The notes under the pieces are model-generated. The model searched no databases and had not been told where the DNA came from. It was given only the letters and a program-made list of their open reading frames with translations. A stretch of 64,000 nt of DNA, taken from assembly GCA_030220185.1 (NCBI GenBank), contig JASPKZ010004565.1, forward strand, positions 112,001-176,000, in the 5' to 3' direction. Source of the stretch: Diploptera punctata (lineage: Eukaryota > Arthropoda > Insecta > Blattodea > Blaberidae). Position numbers and translations under genes: made by a program. This document shows, one piece after another, positions 20,004 through 31,046 of this stretch; position 1 is the stretch's first letter, and every line of letters begins with the position of its first letter.

Positions 20004-20480
20004 GTATTGTGTCTGAATTTCTAAATGTTCTTGGTCCAACCAATACTCTTGCACCCGTTCTCCACATAAAATTTAACCGCATTTGCATTCAATGCTTGGA
20101 ATCAAGTAAAGGGTATGTAATCAGTATCGCGCGTTCTAAGAAATATGTCTTTTTAAAGAAAGTATAACATAAAGGGATGTACAATGTCCTGTAATGAAAA
20201 GAGTGATGGTGTTTCCGGGCATTCAACTACTGACACAATGAAGAGTCAAGTTACGTATACAGGAATTCTAGCGCATATTGACTGTAATTTCAAGGAAAAA
20301 GTTACAGAAACTGAACAGCGTCCATAATATCTGTTACGGTTAGAGTGGTTATGTACATAATCAATACTTATTATGTATAATAATCAATAGTCATTACTTA
20401 AAGTTACCACTCCAAATCCTGTAGATATTATAAATAATGGCTACATATTACATATAATAAAAACTATCTAACTCTAAATG
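20004..20480. other. No gene recognised
   Basis: A-rich unique-looking sequence with short frames only; no motif or splice pair that I would trust. Confidence 0.5.
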
Positions 20481-20481
20481 A

Positions 20482-20588
20482 TTGGTACTATCGAATCCGA
20501 AGATGCATGGCTGTGCGGACATAACCTCTCCATAATCTCTATCCTGACCTAATGCTTCCGAATTATCCCCAGTGTAATTTACCATGGT
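20482..20588 (-). mobile_element. LINE-A 3' end, minus half of an inverted pair
   Basis: Starts with the family 3' words (TGGTACTATCGAATCCGAAG) and stops near TGTAATTTACCATGG, where plus-strand LINE-A begins. Confidence 0.75.
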
Positions 20589-21180
20589 TATGAGATGCAC
20601 AAAGAAATTAAACATAGGCTCAATTCTGGAAATGGGTGCTATTATGCATTGCAGACACTCTTGATGTCCCAACTCCTTCCAAAAAACGTTAAACTGAAAA
20701 TATATAAAACTGTTATTCTACCAGTTATATTATATGGGTGCGAAACATGGACTCTTACTTTAAGGGAGGAAAGGAGATTACAGGTATTTGAGAATAAAGT
20801 ACTTACGAAAATTTTTGGACCAAAGAGAGATGAATATACAGGTGAATGGAGAAGACTACATAACAATGAACTACATGGTCTTTATAGGAAGCCAGATATA
20901 ATAAGAACAGTCAAGTCTCGTAGACTGCGATGGGCAGGACATGTTGCACGTATGGGGAATGAAAGACTTGCATGGAAGCTTCCTGTAGGAAAGCCAGAAG
21001 GAAAACACCCAGTTGGTAGACCAAGAATCAGGTGGCAGAATAACATTAACTATGATTTGAGGGAATTAGATTATACAAGGAATGATTGGAAAGGATTAGC
21101 TCAGGATAGGGATGTATGGAGAGCTTATGTCCGTGCGGCCATGAACCTACGGGTTCGATAGTGCCAGTGAGTAAGTAAGA
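20589..21180 (+). mobile_element. LINE-A C-terminal third, open frame of 188 codons
   Basis: The frame 20595-21161 reads MHKEIKHRLNSGNGCYYALQ, ILPVILYGCETWTLTLREE, KSRRLRWAGHVARMGNERLA and RPRIRWQNNINYDLRELD, ending AAMNLRVR. It starts after the RT catalytic box, so it cannot be active alone. It ends with the GTAA-repeat tail (AGTGAGTAAGTAAG). One of the better preserved C-termini here. Confidence 0.85.
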
Positions 21181-21389
21181 GTAATATTATACGCATGCCT
21201 CTTTTTTGCTTTCGTTCTGGGCGCTTTCCCTCTGGCATTCTTACAAGAAGTCTCTACGTCCCTCTTTAATTTATTATTCATAATGCCTAGATTAATTACT
21301 TTGGCTGAGACATATATTCTCTTTTCGATATTTATCCACTATACAGATGTTTACCGTCACCCTCAATAAATTTGCCTTTTCCACTTGTA

Positions 21390-21640
21390 GCGGTTCTGAA
21401 CATACTCATCTGTAAATCCCAGATCAATCATACTTTTTCTCACACCGTCCATCCAACATTCTTTAGGCCTTCCCTGTCTTCTTTTCCTATCTATTTTACA
21501 CTACAAGATCTTCCAAAGGATTCTATCAGATGCCATCATCTTGAGATGTTCATATAATGTTAATGGCCTCTCTTCAATGATCTGTAATACATTTCTCTCA
21601 ACTTTCATAATGTTCGTAACTCCAACGTTTCTAAATATGT
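21390..21640 (-). mobile_element. LINE 3' fragment (LINE-J)
   Basis: The minus strand reads NIMKVERNVLQIIEERPL and YEHLKMMASDRILWKIL, then RKRRQGRPKECWMDGVRKSM, a LINE C-terminal block. Only this copy was seen. Confidence 0.6.
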
Positions 21641-21902
21641 TTGAAGGGATTAGGGCAATAACATGATAAGCCATATATTGTTCTTTTTGAGATATAAGGA
21701 ATTTAATGTTTCAAAAAATTATAAATACTAATTGTGCAGTATTGTTGTTAATACATTGTGTATCTATATATTTTTTAACTCATCACTGGCGCAATTACAA
21801 ATGATTTTATGGATATTTCAATACATTTATTTGCTATCATTGTAATAAATGACATTTCTTAAGAGAATGTGGCTTATCATGTTATTGCCCTACATCCTTC
21901 AA
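21641..21902. mobile_element. MITE with about 30-bp terminal inverted repeats
   Basis: TAGGGCAATAACATGATAAG at 21651 is answered by CTTATCATGTTATTGCCCTA near the right end. The outermost bases (TTGAAGG, CCTTCAA) also pair. The 200-bp interior is AT-rich and non-coding. Confidence 0.8.
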
Positions 21903-22230
21903 TTGTGTTGTCTGTTTGGTAATTTTTGGTTCGATTAAACTGCGAGAAACAAAATAGTCCGTTACGCAAGAACTGCGGAAACTAAGCGAATTCGTCAGTA
22001 AATCGAATTTACGGTCCGATGTTACGTGTTCACTGAATATATGTTTCTTTTTTCAACCCTTAAATTGGCGAAACGCATAGCTGCATTCTGTATTCCTTGT
22101 TAGCTAATCCCACGTGGCCAAGGCTATTGTTGTGGGGGTTAATGGAGAAACTATTACTACGAGGTGCTGACGACTGGCATCTGCTGTTTACCAGAACTAT
22201 ATTCTGTTCCTTGGCAGCAAATACTGTTGT
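21903..22230. other. No gene recognised
   Basis: Moderate GC, no long frame in either strand, no repeat noticed elsewhere in the window. Confidence 0.4.
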
Positions 22231-23167
22231 TATCACCGCCTCACTATGAAGGTTGTCCGTTTATACAAAAGCAGGTGTCGCGCGACAATGCTTGACAATG
22301 ATTAACAAGCTGAATTATTATAGTGGCGGTAGTCGGCATTTATCATAAGTAATGCCACGAGTGATTTCCAAATTATCGATAAATTCACGACTCACGAAGT
22401 GAGGAGTTAATTTATCTAGAGAATTTGGAAATCAAGAGTGGCATTTGTTAGGACTATTTAACGAATAAAATTAAGCTGTTTACTCACAAATCATTATTTA
22501 ACTATAGATATTTTAAAATATTTATATATTTAATGTAAACGGCGATGTTTGAAAACAAATGAGAAACGATAGGTACGCTTCATCTGCTTCTTTTGTTTAT
22601 CACTGCAACTAGATCATACTATTTATTGCCAAAGGAACGCAATATTGTAAGAATGCTCTCTAGTGGAGAAAAAATGAAACACATCAAACTGTATATTAAT
22701 TAATTTCTGATGTCGTATGATGTAAATATGACAATTATATTTTTTCTGGATTATTACCTGGGAAAAAATACATTTAAGAAAGTGCAAACAGTGGTTTCTT
22801 TTTTTTGGTAGTATAATCAATTGCTACAAATGTTTTTATATTAACTCCTGCAAGCGCTATGTGTTGACATCTATGCACTATATATACAATCTGGTAGCCG
22901 TATTTCTCACAGGCTCAGTCACTGCAAAATAATGGTCAGATCTGTTCAGAATATTAAAAAGGAGGAACTTTCTTTAATATGGTAAATTTAACACTGATAA
23001 ATATTTCGTGAAACACGGCTCTGATTGGTTGTAAAACAGAAATCATTGAAACGTGATTGGTCATTGACTCCCATTTGGGGCATGAGTTAAATAGTCTATT
23101 TAATTATATACAACAGCTGCGGAATACTAAGCGAGCCGCTGGACAACCGTCATAGTGAGGCGATAAT
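22231..23167. mobile_element. DNA-transposon-like element with 29-bp inverted ends and an internal palindrome
   Basis: The end TATCACCGCCTCACTATGAA (22231) is the reverse complement, with a few mismatches, of the right end (CATAGTGAGGCGATAATA, 23150-23167). Inside lies a 96-bp near-perfect palindrome at 22349-22444. The remaining interior, from 22445 to about 23100, is homologous to the cluster at 47440-48500 in the opposite orientation. No coding capacity is seen. The outer inverted ends and the inner repeat could be two elements, one nested in the other. Confidence 0.65.
22349..22444. repeat. 96-bp palindrome (AATGCCAC ... GTGGCATT)
   Basis: AATGCCACGAGTGATTTCCA reads into a central ACTCACGAAGTGAGGAGT and returns as TGGAAATCAAGAGTGGCATT. 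The same palindrome occurs at 47956-48050 and 48399-48491. Confidence 0.9.
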
Positions 23168-23404
23168 ACAATTGAAATGGAGTGTTGAAACTTAATTCTA
23201 TGCTATTTAGTGGTAATTGTGGTCTGCCTGATGAGTCATACACATAGAGAAGAAGTGAGTACGTCGCATGGCGGACACCACACTACCGATAGCATGGAAT
23301 GAGCCACGCTGCACCAGATGAGGGCACGTCACACATCTCAATTTGCAAGTCCACATGCCAAAAATTGCTGCCGTTAGACAGTTAACACACACGTAACTAG
23401 CTAA

Positions 23405-23650
23405 CTAACTGGCCTTATCGAATCTTAGGTTCATGGCCGCACGGACATAAGCTCTCCATACGTCGCTATCCTGAGCTAATAATTTACAATCATTTCCTGT
23501 ATAATATTCTTCCCTCAAATCATAGTTAATGTTAATTCTCCCACCTCATTCTTAGTCTACCAAACAGGCGTTTTCATTCTACTTTTCCTACAAAAAGCTT
23601 CCATAGCCATTCGTGTCGCATGCCTTGCCCATCGCAATCTACGAGACTCA
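23405..23650 (-). mobile_element. LINE-A 3' end fragment
   Basis: Family 3' words from CTTATCGAATCTTAGGTTCA to CAATCTACGAGACTCAAC. Short and frameshifted. Confidence 0.8.
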
Positions 23651-23741
23651 ACACACATACACTTTTCTTTTTTTTGATCATGGTTATTATTTGCTGTCTA
23701 CTAAAAGGGTCGGTGAAGATCTGTATTGTTTTCGAAAATTA

Positions 23742-24256
23742 CTTACTTACTCACTGGTACTTCGAACCCGTAGGTTCATGGCCGCGCGGACATAAGCTCT
23801 CCATATATCCCTATCCTGAGCTAATGCTTTCCAATAATTCCCTGTATAATCTACTTCCCTCAAATGATAGTTAATGTTATTCTCCCACCTCATTCTTGGT
23901 CTACCAACTGGGCGTTTTTCTTCTGGCTTTCCTACAAGAAGCCTCCATGGAAGTCTTTCATTCCCCATACGTGCAACATGTCCTGCCCATCGCAGTCTAC
24001 GAGACTTAACAGTTCTCATTATATCTGGCTTCCTATAAAGACCATGTAGTTCATTGTTATGTAGTCTTCTCCATTCACCTGTATGTTCATCTCTCTTTGG
24101 TCCAAAAATTCTCCTAAGTACTTTATTCTCAAATACCTGTAATCTCCTTTCCTCCCTTAAAGTAAGAGTCCATGTTTCGCACCCATATAATATAACTGGT
24201 AGAATAATAGTTTTATATATTTTCAGTTTAACGTTTTTTGAAAGGAGTTGGGACGA
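23742..24256 (-). mobile_element. LINE-A C-terminal third, open frame of 174 codons
   Basis: The frame 23747-24271 reads QLLSKNVKLKIYKTIILPVI, GCETWTLTLREERRLQVFEN, GHVARMGNERLPWRLLVGK and RPRMRWENNINYHLREVD. It is very close to the copies at 2394 and 20595. The 5' truncation point (GGAGTTGGGAC) is close to where the copies at 20589 and 52380 show junctions. Confidence 0.85.
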
Positions 24257-24481
24257 AAATATTTTCATCAAATAATCCCAATAACTTCATTCCTTCGGAA
24301 TTGCCTGAAAGCTAACAAAAAATCTCACCAAAATCTTGAAATACTCCACCTAGTAAAAAATTACTCAACTCGAACAGGTTGGCTGCATTATAAGTAACAA
24401 TTTATTGTCTTCTATAACTGTGCGATAATGATCAGGTATTCCCTCGAGTACCAGAAATTACAATTGAGACATTCACAGTAA

Positions 24482-24780
24482 CGAACTCACATGTTCATGG
24501 CCGAGCGGACGTAAGCTCTCCATACATCTCTATCCTGAAGTAATGCTTTCCAATCATCCCCTGCATCATTTACCTCCCTTAAATCATGGTTAATGTTATA
24601 CTCCCATCTCATTCTTGCCCTGCCTATTGGGAGCTTTCCCCTCTGATTTTTCTACAAGACCCCCACGCCCCTCTTTCATTCCATAGTCGTGCCACATGTC
24701 CCGCCCATCGCAGTATACGAGACTAATCTCTACTTATTGCACCTGGTCTCCCATAAATAACATGTAACTCACTATTATAC
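24482..24780 (-). mobile_element. LINE-A 3' end fragment, divergent
   Basis: Words such as ATGTTCATGGCCGAGCGGAC and CATCTCTATCCTGAAGTAAT match LINE-A at moderate identity. No open frame. Confidence 0.7.
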
Positions 24781-24784
24781 ATTG

Positions 24785-24995
24785 AACCCGGACCTCTGGA
24801 TTGGTACTCCACCGTGCTATCCATTACACCATCGGGCAAATCTTATACAAACATGTATTTTTCTTATATATATAAATATATATATACAAGAAAAAAAATA
24901 TATAAGAAATGTTTGTATTAGATTTGTCCGGTGGTGTAATGGATAGCACGCTGGAGTACCAATCCAGAGGTCTGGGTTCAAATTCCATCCAGGCA
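24785..24995. repeat. Inverted pair of tRNA-like cassettes (GTCCGG/GCCCGA type)
   Basis: A minus-strand tRNA-like body (24785-24837) and a plus-strand one (24926-24994) face each other across a (TA)n-rich spacer. Both share TACCAATCCAGAGGTC. The plus body has TGGTGTAATGGATAGCACGC and B box GGTTCAAATTCC. Its anticodon-loop-like bases differ from the T1 type. Flanks again carry ATATATAAGAAATGTTTGTA and CATTTATTTTTCTTGTCATG, the short inverted repeats of this cassette class. Confidence 0.7.
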
Positions 24996-25050
24996 TTTAT
25001 TTTTCTTGTCATGTCATATTAAGCTTGCATTGCTCAATGTCAGAAATTTA

Positions 25051-25056
<6 letters not shown>

Positions 25057-25131
<75 letters not shown>
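25057..25131. repeat. (TA)n microsatellite
   Basis: Long TA run with a few G interruptions, just upstream of a plus-strand LINE. Confidence 0.95.
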
Positions 25132-25137
<6 letters not shown>

Positions 25138-25184
25138 ATGATGCATAATTAAATATGCATATTTTTTTCTAAAGATTCGTCTAC

Positions 25185-26489
25185 TAGATTTTATAAATAT
25201 ATGTTGGAAATTTGGATATATACCCGAAGAATGGAAAATCGCCAAAATATACCCTATGTATGAAAAAGGAAACAGACAAGATTGTTCTAATTATAGAGGG
25301 ATAAGTATATTGAACACGTGCTACAAAATTTATGCCAATATTTTTATCCGCTTAAACATAATTATAGAAAATATCATATTGGATGTTCGACATGGATTCA
25401 GGAAGGGAAGTCCTGTTCCGACTGTATATTCACAATGACTCAATTATTTGAAAAACTTATAGAATTTAACATCCCAACCTATATAGAAGTAATAGACTAT
25501 GAAAAAGCTTTTGATATGGTAAATAGAAGTAAATTATGGGATATAATGACAAATAAAGGTATTCCACAGCATTTGATTATGGCTATACAAAGTTTATATG
25601 TAAATAATAAAATTGTAATACACATGGGTTTTAAATCTAAACAACAAAAAATGGTAATAACATTCGTGGTGTTAGACAAGGGTGTCCTTTATCACCTTCT
25701 CTTTTTAATTTATATATAGACGAGGTTATGTTAAAGTGGCAGATTCATTTAAATAAACATTTTAAAATAAATAATAAACTGTTGGATACAATATTATTTG
25801 CTGATGATCAAGTAGTGATTTCCAGTTCAGAAGATGATCTACAAAGAGCTATTTTTAATTTGGAAAAATTAGGTGTCAATTAAAATTTAAACATTTCAAA
25901 GAATAAAACTAAAATTTTAGCATTTAAAGGACATGAAACTTAAGAGCAAAAATCGTAACTGATAATATTTTAGAGCAAGTGAACAGTTTTAAATATCTAG
26001 GTTTCAATTTATCATATGTTAAAACTGAAGATGTTAATGACAAAATAAATAAATTTAATATAATGTGTAGCACTATTAAAAGAACCCTTAAAAACACAAG
26101 AAAAGAATCAAAAATATTTTATAAAGTAATGGTGTTCCTGTATTGATATATGGATCAGAATGTTGGACGATCACTAAAAGACAAGAACAAAGATTGGAAG
26201 CAGTTGAGATGAGATTTTTAAGAAATATAGCAAGATATACTGTGCTGTATAAGAAAAAGAACGAAGATATAACAAAGGAACTAAATATTTTCAAACTTGC
26301 AGACCGAATAATTAAATATAGAATGCCAGAATAAATATTTCAAAAATTATCGCTAAATTATAAACCGCACGGAAGGAGAAATGTTGGACGACCACACAGA
26401 AGATGGTCTGAACAATTTTACAATTCAAGCTTTCATGAAATCGGAAGGAGCCAACAGGCTTAATCCCTGGATGATTATGATGATGATGA

Positions 26490-26490
<1 letters not shown>
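25185..26490 (+). mobile_element. LINE-K, RT domain to (ATG)n tail
   Basis: Broken frames give, in order: YRGISILNTCYKIYANIF, a degraded HGFRKGSP block, YIEVIDYEKAFDMVNRSKLW (first catalytic Asp), a frame-shifted RGVRQGCPLSPSLFN-like block, ILFADDQVVISSSEDDLQ (catalytic box intact), NSFKYLGFNLSYVKTED, LIYGSECWTITKRQEQRLEA and MRFLRNIARYTVLYKKKNED. Frames 25256-25438, 25318-25719 and 26143-26334 are pieces. It ends in (ATG)n at 26470-26488, followed by a (TA)n run. Related to LINE-C and LINE-G by wording. Confidence 0.8.
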
Positions 26491-26525
<35 letters not shown>

Positions 26526-26529
26526 TATA

Positions 26530-26650
26530 TGGAAAAGAACAGGAAGCTAGCACAACCTTTAATTCCCTAGTAAAGCTGCAAAGTGTGGCATGGAAATGCT
26601 ACGATTGCAGTGAAAGACCTGCCCTAGGGCAGAATTACTATGATTGGATA
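26530..26650 (+). mobile_element. SINE-C 3' half
   Basis: Starts at AACAGGAAGCTAGCACAACC (equivalent to the AACGGGAAGCTACCACACC body) and ends with CCTGCCCTAGGGCAGAATTA, the terminal hairpin. The head and first half are absent. Confidence 0.8.
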
Positions 26651-26656
26651 TATGTG

Positions 26657-26688
<32 letters not shown>

Positions 26689-26736
26689 TATTTATTTATT
26701 TATATAATACATTTGGGAATTTTTAACATTATGAGG

Positions 26737-26978
26737 CATAATTCATAAGAATTAAATGAATCGTGATTTCTTCTTACCTCATACTTCTATGTTTTTTTAT
26801 AAACACCAGATGACAGTTTAGAAAATAATTCAAGAAGACCAGATGGCAGTTTGGATAATTACCGGCAAAAGAAAAAAATGGCAGTCGTGAAAACAGCTGA
26901 GGATGGTGTCGATGGTGCTGTGTTTACAAACGTAGAAGTATGAGATAAGAAAAAATCACGATTCATTTAATTCTTATT

Positions 26979-26982
<4 letters not shown>
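26737..26982. mobile_element. MITE with about 65-bp terminal inverted repeats
   Basis: CATAATTCATAAGAATTAAA (26737) pairs with TTTAATTCTTATTTATG at the right end. The match continues inward through ATCGTGATTT and CATACTTCTA to about 26815. A (GT)n run (26983-27061) follows the right end directly. Confidence 0.85.
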
Positions 26983-27066
<84 letters not shown>

Positions 27067-27077
27067 CGTGCGCGTGC
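26983..27077. repeat. (GT)n microsatellite
   Basis: About 40 GT dinucleotides with minor interruptions, ending in GC-alternating variants. Confidence 0.95.
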
Positions 27078-27255
27078 GTAAAACATCTTCCTGTGCCCTA
27101 AGGTTTTAAAATTTTATCTTCATTCTCCATTCTTCTCTATCTTCCATTACAATTCTTCCAGATCTAGCTCCCTCATACCTCATCTTACATCATCCATCCA
27201 TTTAAATCTAGGTCGACCTCTTTTTACACGCTTTATATTAGCTTCACCTGTATCT
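27078..27255 (-). mobile_element. LINE 3' fragment
   Basis: The minus strand reads KRGRPRFKWMDDVR, then GMRELDLEEL after a stop. This is the LINE C-terminal block, too decayed to assign to a family. Confidence 0.6.
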
Positions 27256-27256
27256 A

Positions 27257-27291
<35 letters not shown>

Positions 27292-27325
27292 CATCTATCT
27301 ATCTATCTATCTATCTATGTAACTG
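27256..27325. repeat. (CT)n, (TA)n and (ATCT)n microsatellites
   Basis: Three simple repeats in series. The (ATCT)n block (27293-27318) is followed by TTTCAACGCGATTTTCACCC. The same wording next to a (GATA)n block is at 57030-57075 on the opposite strand. Confidence 0.9.
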
Positions 27326-27384
27326 ATCTTTCAACGCGATTTTCACCCACTTAAAATCATCGGATCGACTTGAAACTTTATTAG

Positions 27385-27790
27385 AAAACTAAAAAATGAA
27401 AAATAATTTTAATTTCCTACACGCTTGGGATAAATTAAAGTGGTCAACAAAAAAATCATCTCCAACACATATAGAATAAAATTAGAGTTATCAACAAAAA
27501 GAAAATAATTTTACCATCAAAAGCGTGGGGTGATTTTTATGATTTTTACATTTTATTCTTAGAGAGCTTACTTTTACCAATATCTGTTTATTATCAAATA
27601 TATTAATTGATATAGAGCTCCCCATGCTTTTGATGGTAAAATTATCTTCTTTTTGTTGATAACTCTAGTTTTATGTGTTGCAGATGATTTTTTTGTTGAC
27701 CACTTTATTTTATCCAAAGCGTACTGTAAATTAAATTTATTTTTCATTTTTTAGTTTTCTAATAAAGCGTGTTCTTTTAGTTTTTTAAAA
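27385..27790. mobile_element. Foldback element, copy 1 (arms about 150 bp)
   Basis: The left arm (TTAGAAAACTAAAAAATG, then GTGGTCAACAAAAAAATCAT and GAGTTATCAACAAAAAGAAA) returns as the reverse complement in the right arm. The loop of about 90 bp contains TAGAGAGCTTACTTTTACCA. Copy 2 at 56041-56480 has the same arms with the loop in the opposite orientation. No coding capacity. Confidence 0.85.
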
Positions 27791-27984
27791 CTATTATTTT
27801 TTCTTTCCCAGGTGTGATCCATTCTAAAGCTACTGAACTATCTATCACTATACTTTATAGCACTTAAAACCCCTTGCCTGGTAATCAAAACCAAGAGCTG
27901 TAAGCTTGAGTGTAATGGCATAGTAACATTCATATATGACATTTGTGTAGATGAAACCAATAGGCACAGTTAAAGTGTCCCTCG

Positions 27985-28230
27985 GTCTCGGTGAACTAGC
28001 TAGTGGTATCCATGCTCAAATCTCGCTCCGAAGTTCGCGAAAGCAATTTCGACCGGAATCGATGGATTTTTAAAAACGTAAAATTCTTAGTATGACTTCC
28101 TTTAGATGGAAACTAAAGTTATGGGTCCCATTTCCTGATTTACGTTACGTTAAAGAACGTCAAGCCTGAAATAAGAAGCCTGTGAGAAAAAATTGTCGGC
28201 TCTTTTACTCCGAGATTTGAATTGTCGCTA
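27985..28230 (+). mobile_element. SINE-E, degraded copy
   Basis: CGGTCTCGGTGAACTAGCTAG resembles the SINE-E tRNA-like head seen on the minus strand near 49446, and CGACCGGAATCGATGGATTT matches the following part. The remainder is much diverged. Confidence 0.55.
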
Positions 28231-28469
28231 ATGACTAGAGCTGTTGAAAAGCGGGTTAAATAGAATGCAACCACCGACAGTGGTCGCCAGTTTGACTTGT
28301 CTTCGTTTCATTCATTTAAGTTTGCTTTCTTACAAGTATTTTCCTTGAAATCGGAAACAGTTATTGATGATGTTTTGTTCAGTTTACAATATTTAACGCA
28401 GTTTCACTTTATTTAATTACACGGTAAAAGGAAGTGGTGACTTAATTCAAATACCTACCAACAGTAACA

Positions 28470-29009
28470 CTGACCAACAAAAAATAAACTTTTTTTTGTC
28501 TCAGAAAGAAAAATATGGGATTCTGATAGTATTTGTTTCTCCTGAATTCAAATATTATATCGGTTTTTCTCCATCATGCAAAGTTTCCGAGAGACAGGAA
28601 TTTATAATTTCGAACACTTTAATATTTTCTACATTCCTAACTACACAATATTCCAACATTCGGACTCGCATAGAAAGTAAGAAATGACGATTTTGTGCTA
28701 TATTTCGCCTGTGGAGCATCGCTCTTCATGATCCAACAATAATCGGCCAGCATATTAGGATTCCATTTGCCTTGATATCTCTTTTCCATAGCTGTAACCA
28801 TTTGAGTTATCTCATTTGGTTTTATTTTACAATGGACGAATGGACGAAAAAACGTTTATTAAAAAAATAATTATTTAAATCCATTAATTCAAATTAAAAT
28901 AAACTGTGGGTGATGGAGAAATTCCGAATAAATATTTGAAAACACGATAAAAAAAAACTGAATTAAGTACAACTATTGGTACTCATGAGACAAGAATCAT
29001 GTTGGCCAG
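28470..29009 (-). mobile_element. TAA-flanked DNA element, copy 1, with a YQGKWN reading frame
   Basis: The ends CACTGACCAACA (28470) and TGTTGGCCAGTG (to 29009) are inverted repeats, each flanked by TAA (28467-28469 and 29010-29012). A TAA duplication is the kind seen for PIF/Harbinger elements, but that assignment is only an inference. On the minus strand 28690-28840 encodes EITQMVTAMEKRYQGKWNPN, then MLADYCWIMKSDAPQAKYST. A separate plus frame at 28496-28687 parallels one in copy 2 (55241-55777). I cannot name the protein. Confidence 0.75.
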
Positions 29010-29099
29010 TGTAATTACAAACACGAACGAGATGCACAAAGAAATTACGTAAACATATGCTCAATTGTAGGAATACATTACAGGGACACTTGTCCCAAC

Positions 29100-29110
<11 letters not shown>
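29010..29110 (+). mobile_element. Short LINE-A fragment
   Basis: Contains ACGAGATGCACAAAGAAATT and GGCTCAATTCT-like wording from the LINE-A thumb region, then a (TA)n run. It abuts the TAA-flanked element. Confidence 0.6.
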
Positions 29111-29130
<20 letters not shown>

Positions 29131-29134
29131 TAAC

Positions 29135-29215
29135 AGGACGGGATTTGATATCTCAGTGCGCTACCACTTACGCTACCAGGCGAATCCAGAACAAATATTT
29201 ATTTTTCTTATACAT
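29135..29215 (-). repeat. Degraded tRNA-like cassette
   Basis: GGACGGGATTTGATATCTCA, then CTACCAGGCGAATCCAGAAC and TATTTATTTTTCTTATACAT match the T1 cassette and its right inverted repeat. The tRNA-like core has internal deletions. (CT)n and (TA)n runs follow at 29217-29296. Confidence 0.6.
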
Positions 29216-29217
29216 AT

Positions 29218-29296
<79 letters not shown>

Positions 29297-29299
<3 letters not shown>

Positions 29300-30290
29300 T
29301 CGGGTTTTTACAGCTGCTGCCGTCTTCCCGTGCCAAACCTCCAAAGCCTACGGTCTTGGGCATCTTCGATGCTTAGCCCTCTAGCTTGCATTACTGTCTT
29401 CATGTTTTCCTTCCATGTTAACCTTGGTTTCCCTCTTTTCTTCTTTCTGTTCGGATGCCATTCATATAGTAGCTTTGGCCATCGCTCATCTTCCATTCTT
29501 AAGACATGTCCTAAACACTTTAATTCCTTCTCCTCAATTCTTTCAATTATGCTTTCTTCTGCTTCCATTATGTTTCTAATTTCCTTATTTGTGACATGTT
29601 CTAATCTAGACTTTCTGGCACTTCTCCTCCGTAAATAATCCATTTCTAGAGCTATTAGTCTATTCTTGTAGTACTTATTGATTGTCCATACCTCACTTCC
29701 ATACATTGCAACAGATTCCACCAATGTTTTACCAATATATTTTTTTGTGTATTTCCAAATATGCTTATCCCACCGTATGGAATTTAACGATGATATTATT
29801 CTGCTACTCAATTCAATTCTATGTTTTATGTTCTCTTTGCCTGTACCTTCAATGTTATCCATAATTATTCCCAAATATTTAGTTTGTTTCACTTGCTTTA
29901 TTTGGATTCCTTCTTGCAATATTAAATTTTCTCGTTCATTGCTATTTATTGCCAGATATTCTGTTTTTTTGTAAATTTACTGTGAGACCCCATGATTCAT
30001 ATGTGTTTTTCAACCTTTTTATCATGAATTCCGTATCAAATTTGTCTTGCGCTAAAACCAGTTGATCATCGGCAAATTGTAATGTCAGCAAAAATCTGTT
30101 ACGTATTGGGATCCCCATACCTTTGCAGCTTTGTTTCCATTTCATTAATGTGGCTTCTACATAAATATTAAATAAAATTGGTGAAAGACTGCACCCTTGT
30201 TTCAATCCCTTTGTGGTTTTTATAGGATTAGACATTATATTTCCAATTTTAACATAAGCGGAGTTATCTTTATAGGTTTGTTTTTTTTAT
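29297..30290 (-). mobile_element. LINE-M, RT box to 3' end, two long frames
   Basis: The minus frame 29942-30235 reads TTKGLKQGCSLSPILFNIYV, MKWKQSCKGMGIPI and the catalytic box LQFADDQLVLAQDKFD. After one frame break, 29308-29919 (203 codons) reads VKQTKYLGIIMDNIEGTGKE, MYGSEVWTINKYYKNRLIAL, MDYLRRRSARKSRLEHVTNK, LKCLGHVLRMEDERWPKLLY and RKKRGKPRLTWKENMKTVMQ. It ends GTGRRQQL. The region upstream of the RT palm is missing. Well preserved for this window. Confidence 0.85.
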
Positions 30291-30299
30291 ATATATAAT

Positions 30300-31015
30300 A
30301 AAAACTGAAAATGTATAAAACTATTAGTCTCTCATTTATAGCATATGGATGCGAAACATGGACTTCTATTTTAAAGGAGGAGAAAATATTATGAGTATTT
30401 GAGAATAAAGTTCTTAGGAAATGTATTGGACCAAAGAGACCAATTGGAGAAGACTATTTAACCGTGGATGTTTGTGGGAAACCAGATGTGATAAGAACAG
30501 TTATTTATTTTAGACTGCGATGGGTAGGACATGTGGCACGAGTGGGAAATGAAAGAGGCAATTGGAGAAGACTATTTAACCGTGAACTGCGTGATCTTTG
30601 TGGGAAACCAGATGTGATAAGAACAGTTATTTATTTTAGACTGCGATGGGTAGGACATGTGGCACGAGTGGGAAATGAAAGAGGCAATTGGAGAAGACTA
30701 TTTAACCGTGAACTGCGTGATCTTTGTGGGAAACCAGATGTGATAAGAACAGTTATTTATTTTAGACTGCGATGGGTAGGACATGTGGCACGAGTGGGAA
30801 ATGAAAGAGGCGACTGGAAACTCCTTGTAGGAAAACGAGAGAGAAACCGCTCAGTAGGCAGACCAACAATGAGGTGGGCAAATAACATTAATCATGGTTT
30901 GAAGGAAGTAGATAATACAGGCGATGATTGGAAGACATTAGCTTAGGGTATGGTTGTACGGAGAATTTATGTGCGCGGCCATGAACCTATGAGTCCAATA
31001 GTACCAGTTAATTAA
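30300..31015 (+). mobile_element. LINE-A 3' fragment with an in-frame 42-residue tandem repeat
   Basis: LINE-A wording begins at AAACTGAAAATGTATAAAAC. From 30442 a 126-bp segment is repeated: one partial unit with a 12-bp deletion, then two full units, joined without frame change. Frame 30464-30946 therefore encodes three copies of IRTVIYFRLRWVGHVARVGN. It closes with GRPTMRWANNINHGLKEVD and the family 3' words to about 31015. Confidence 0.85.
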
Positions 31016-31046
31016 TGGTAGAAGGACTTTATTAGATTAAAATATA

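Noticed and set aside
29057..29638. 193-codon plus frame
   Set aside because: It starts in a (TA)n/(CT)n repeat and continues antisense to the LINE-M ORF.
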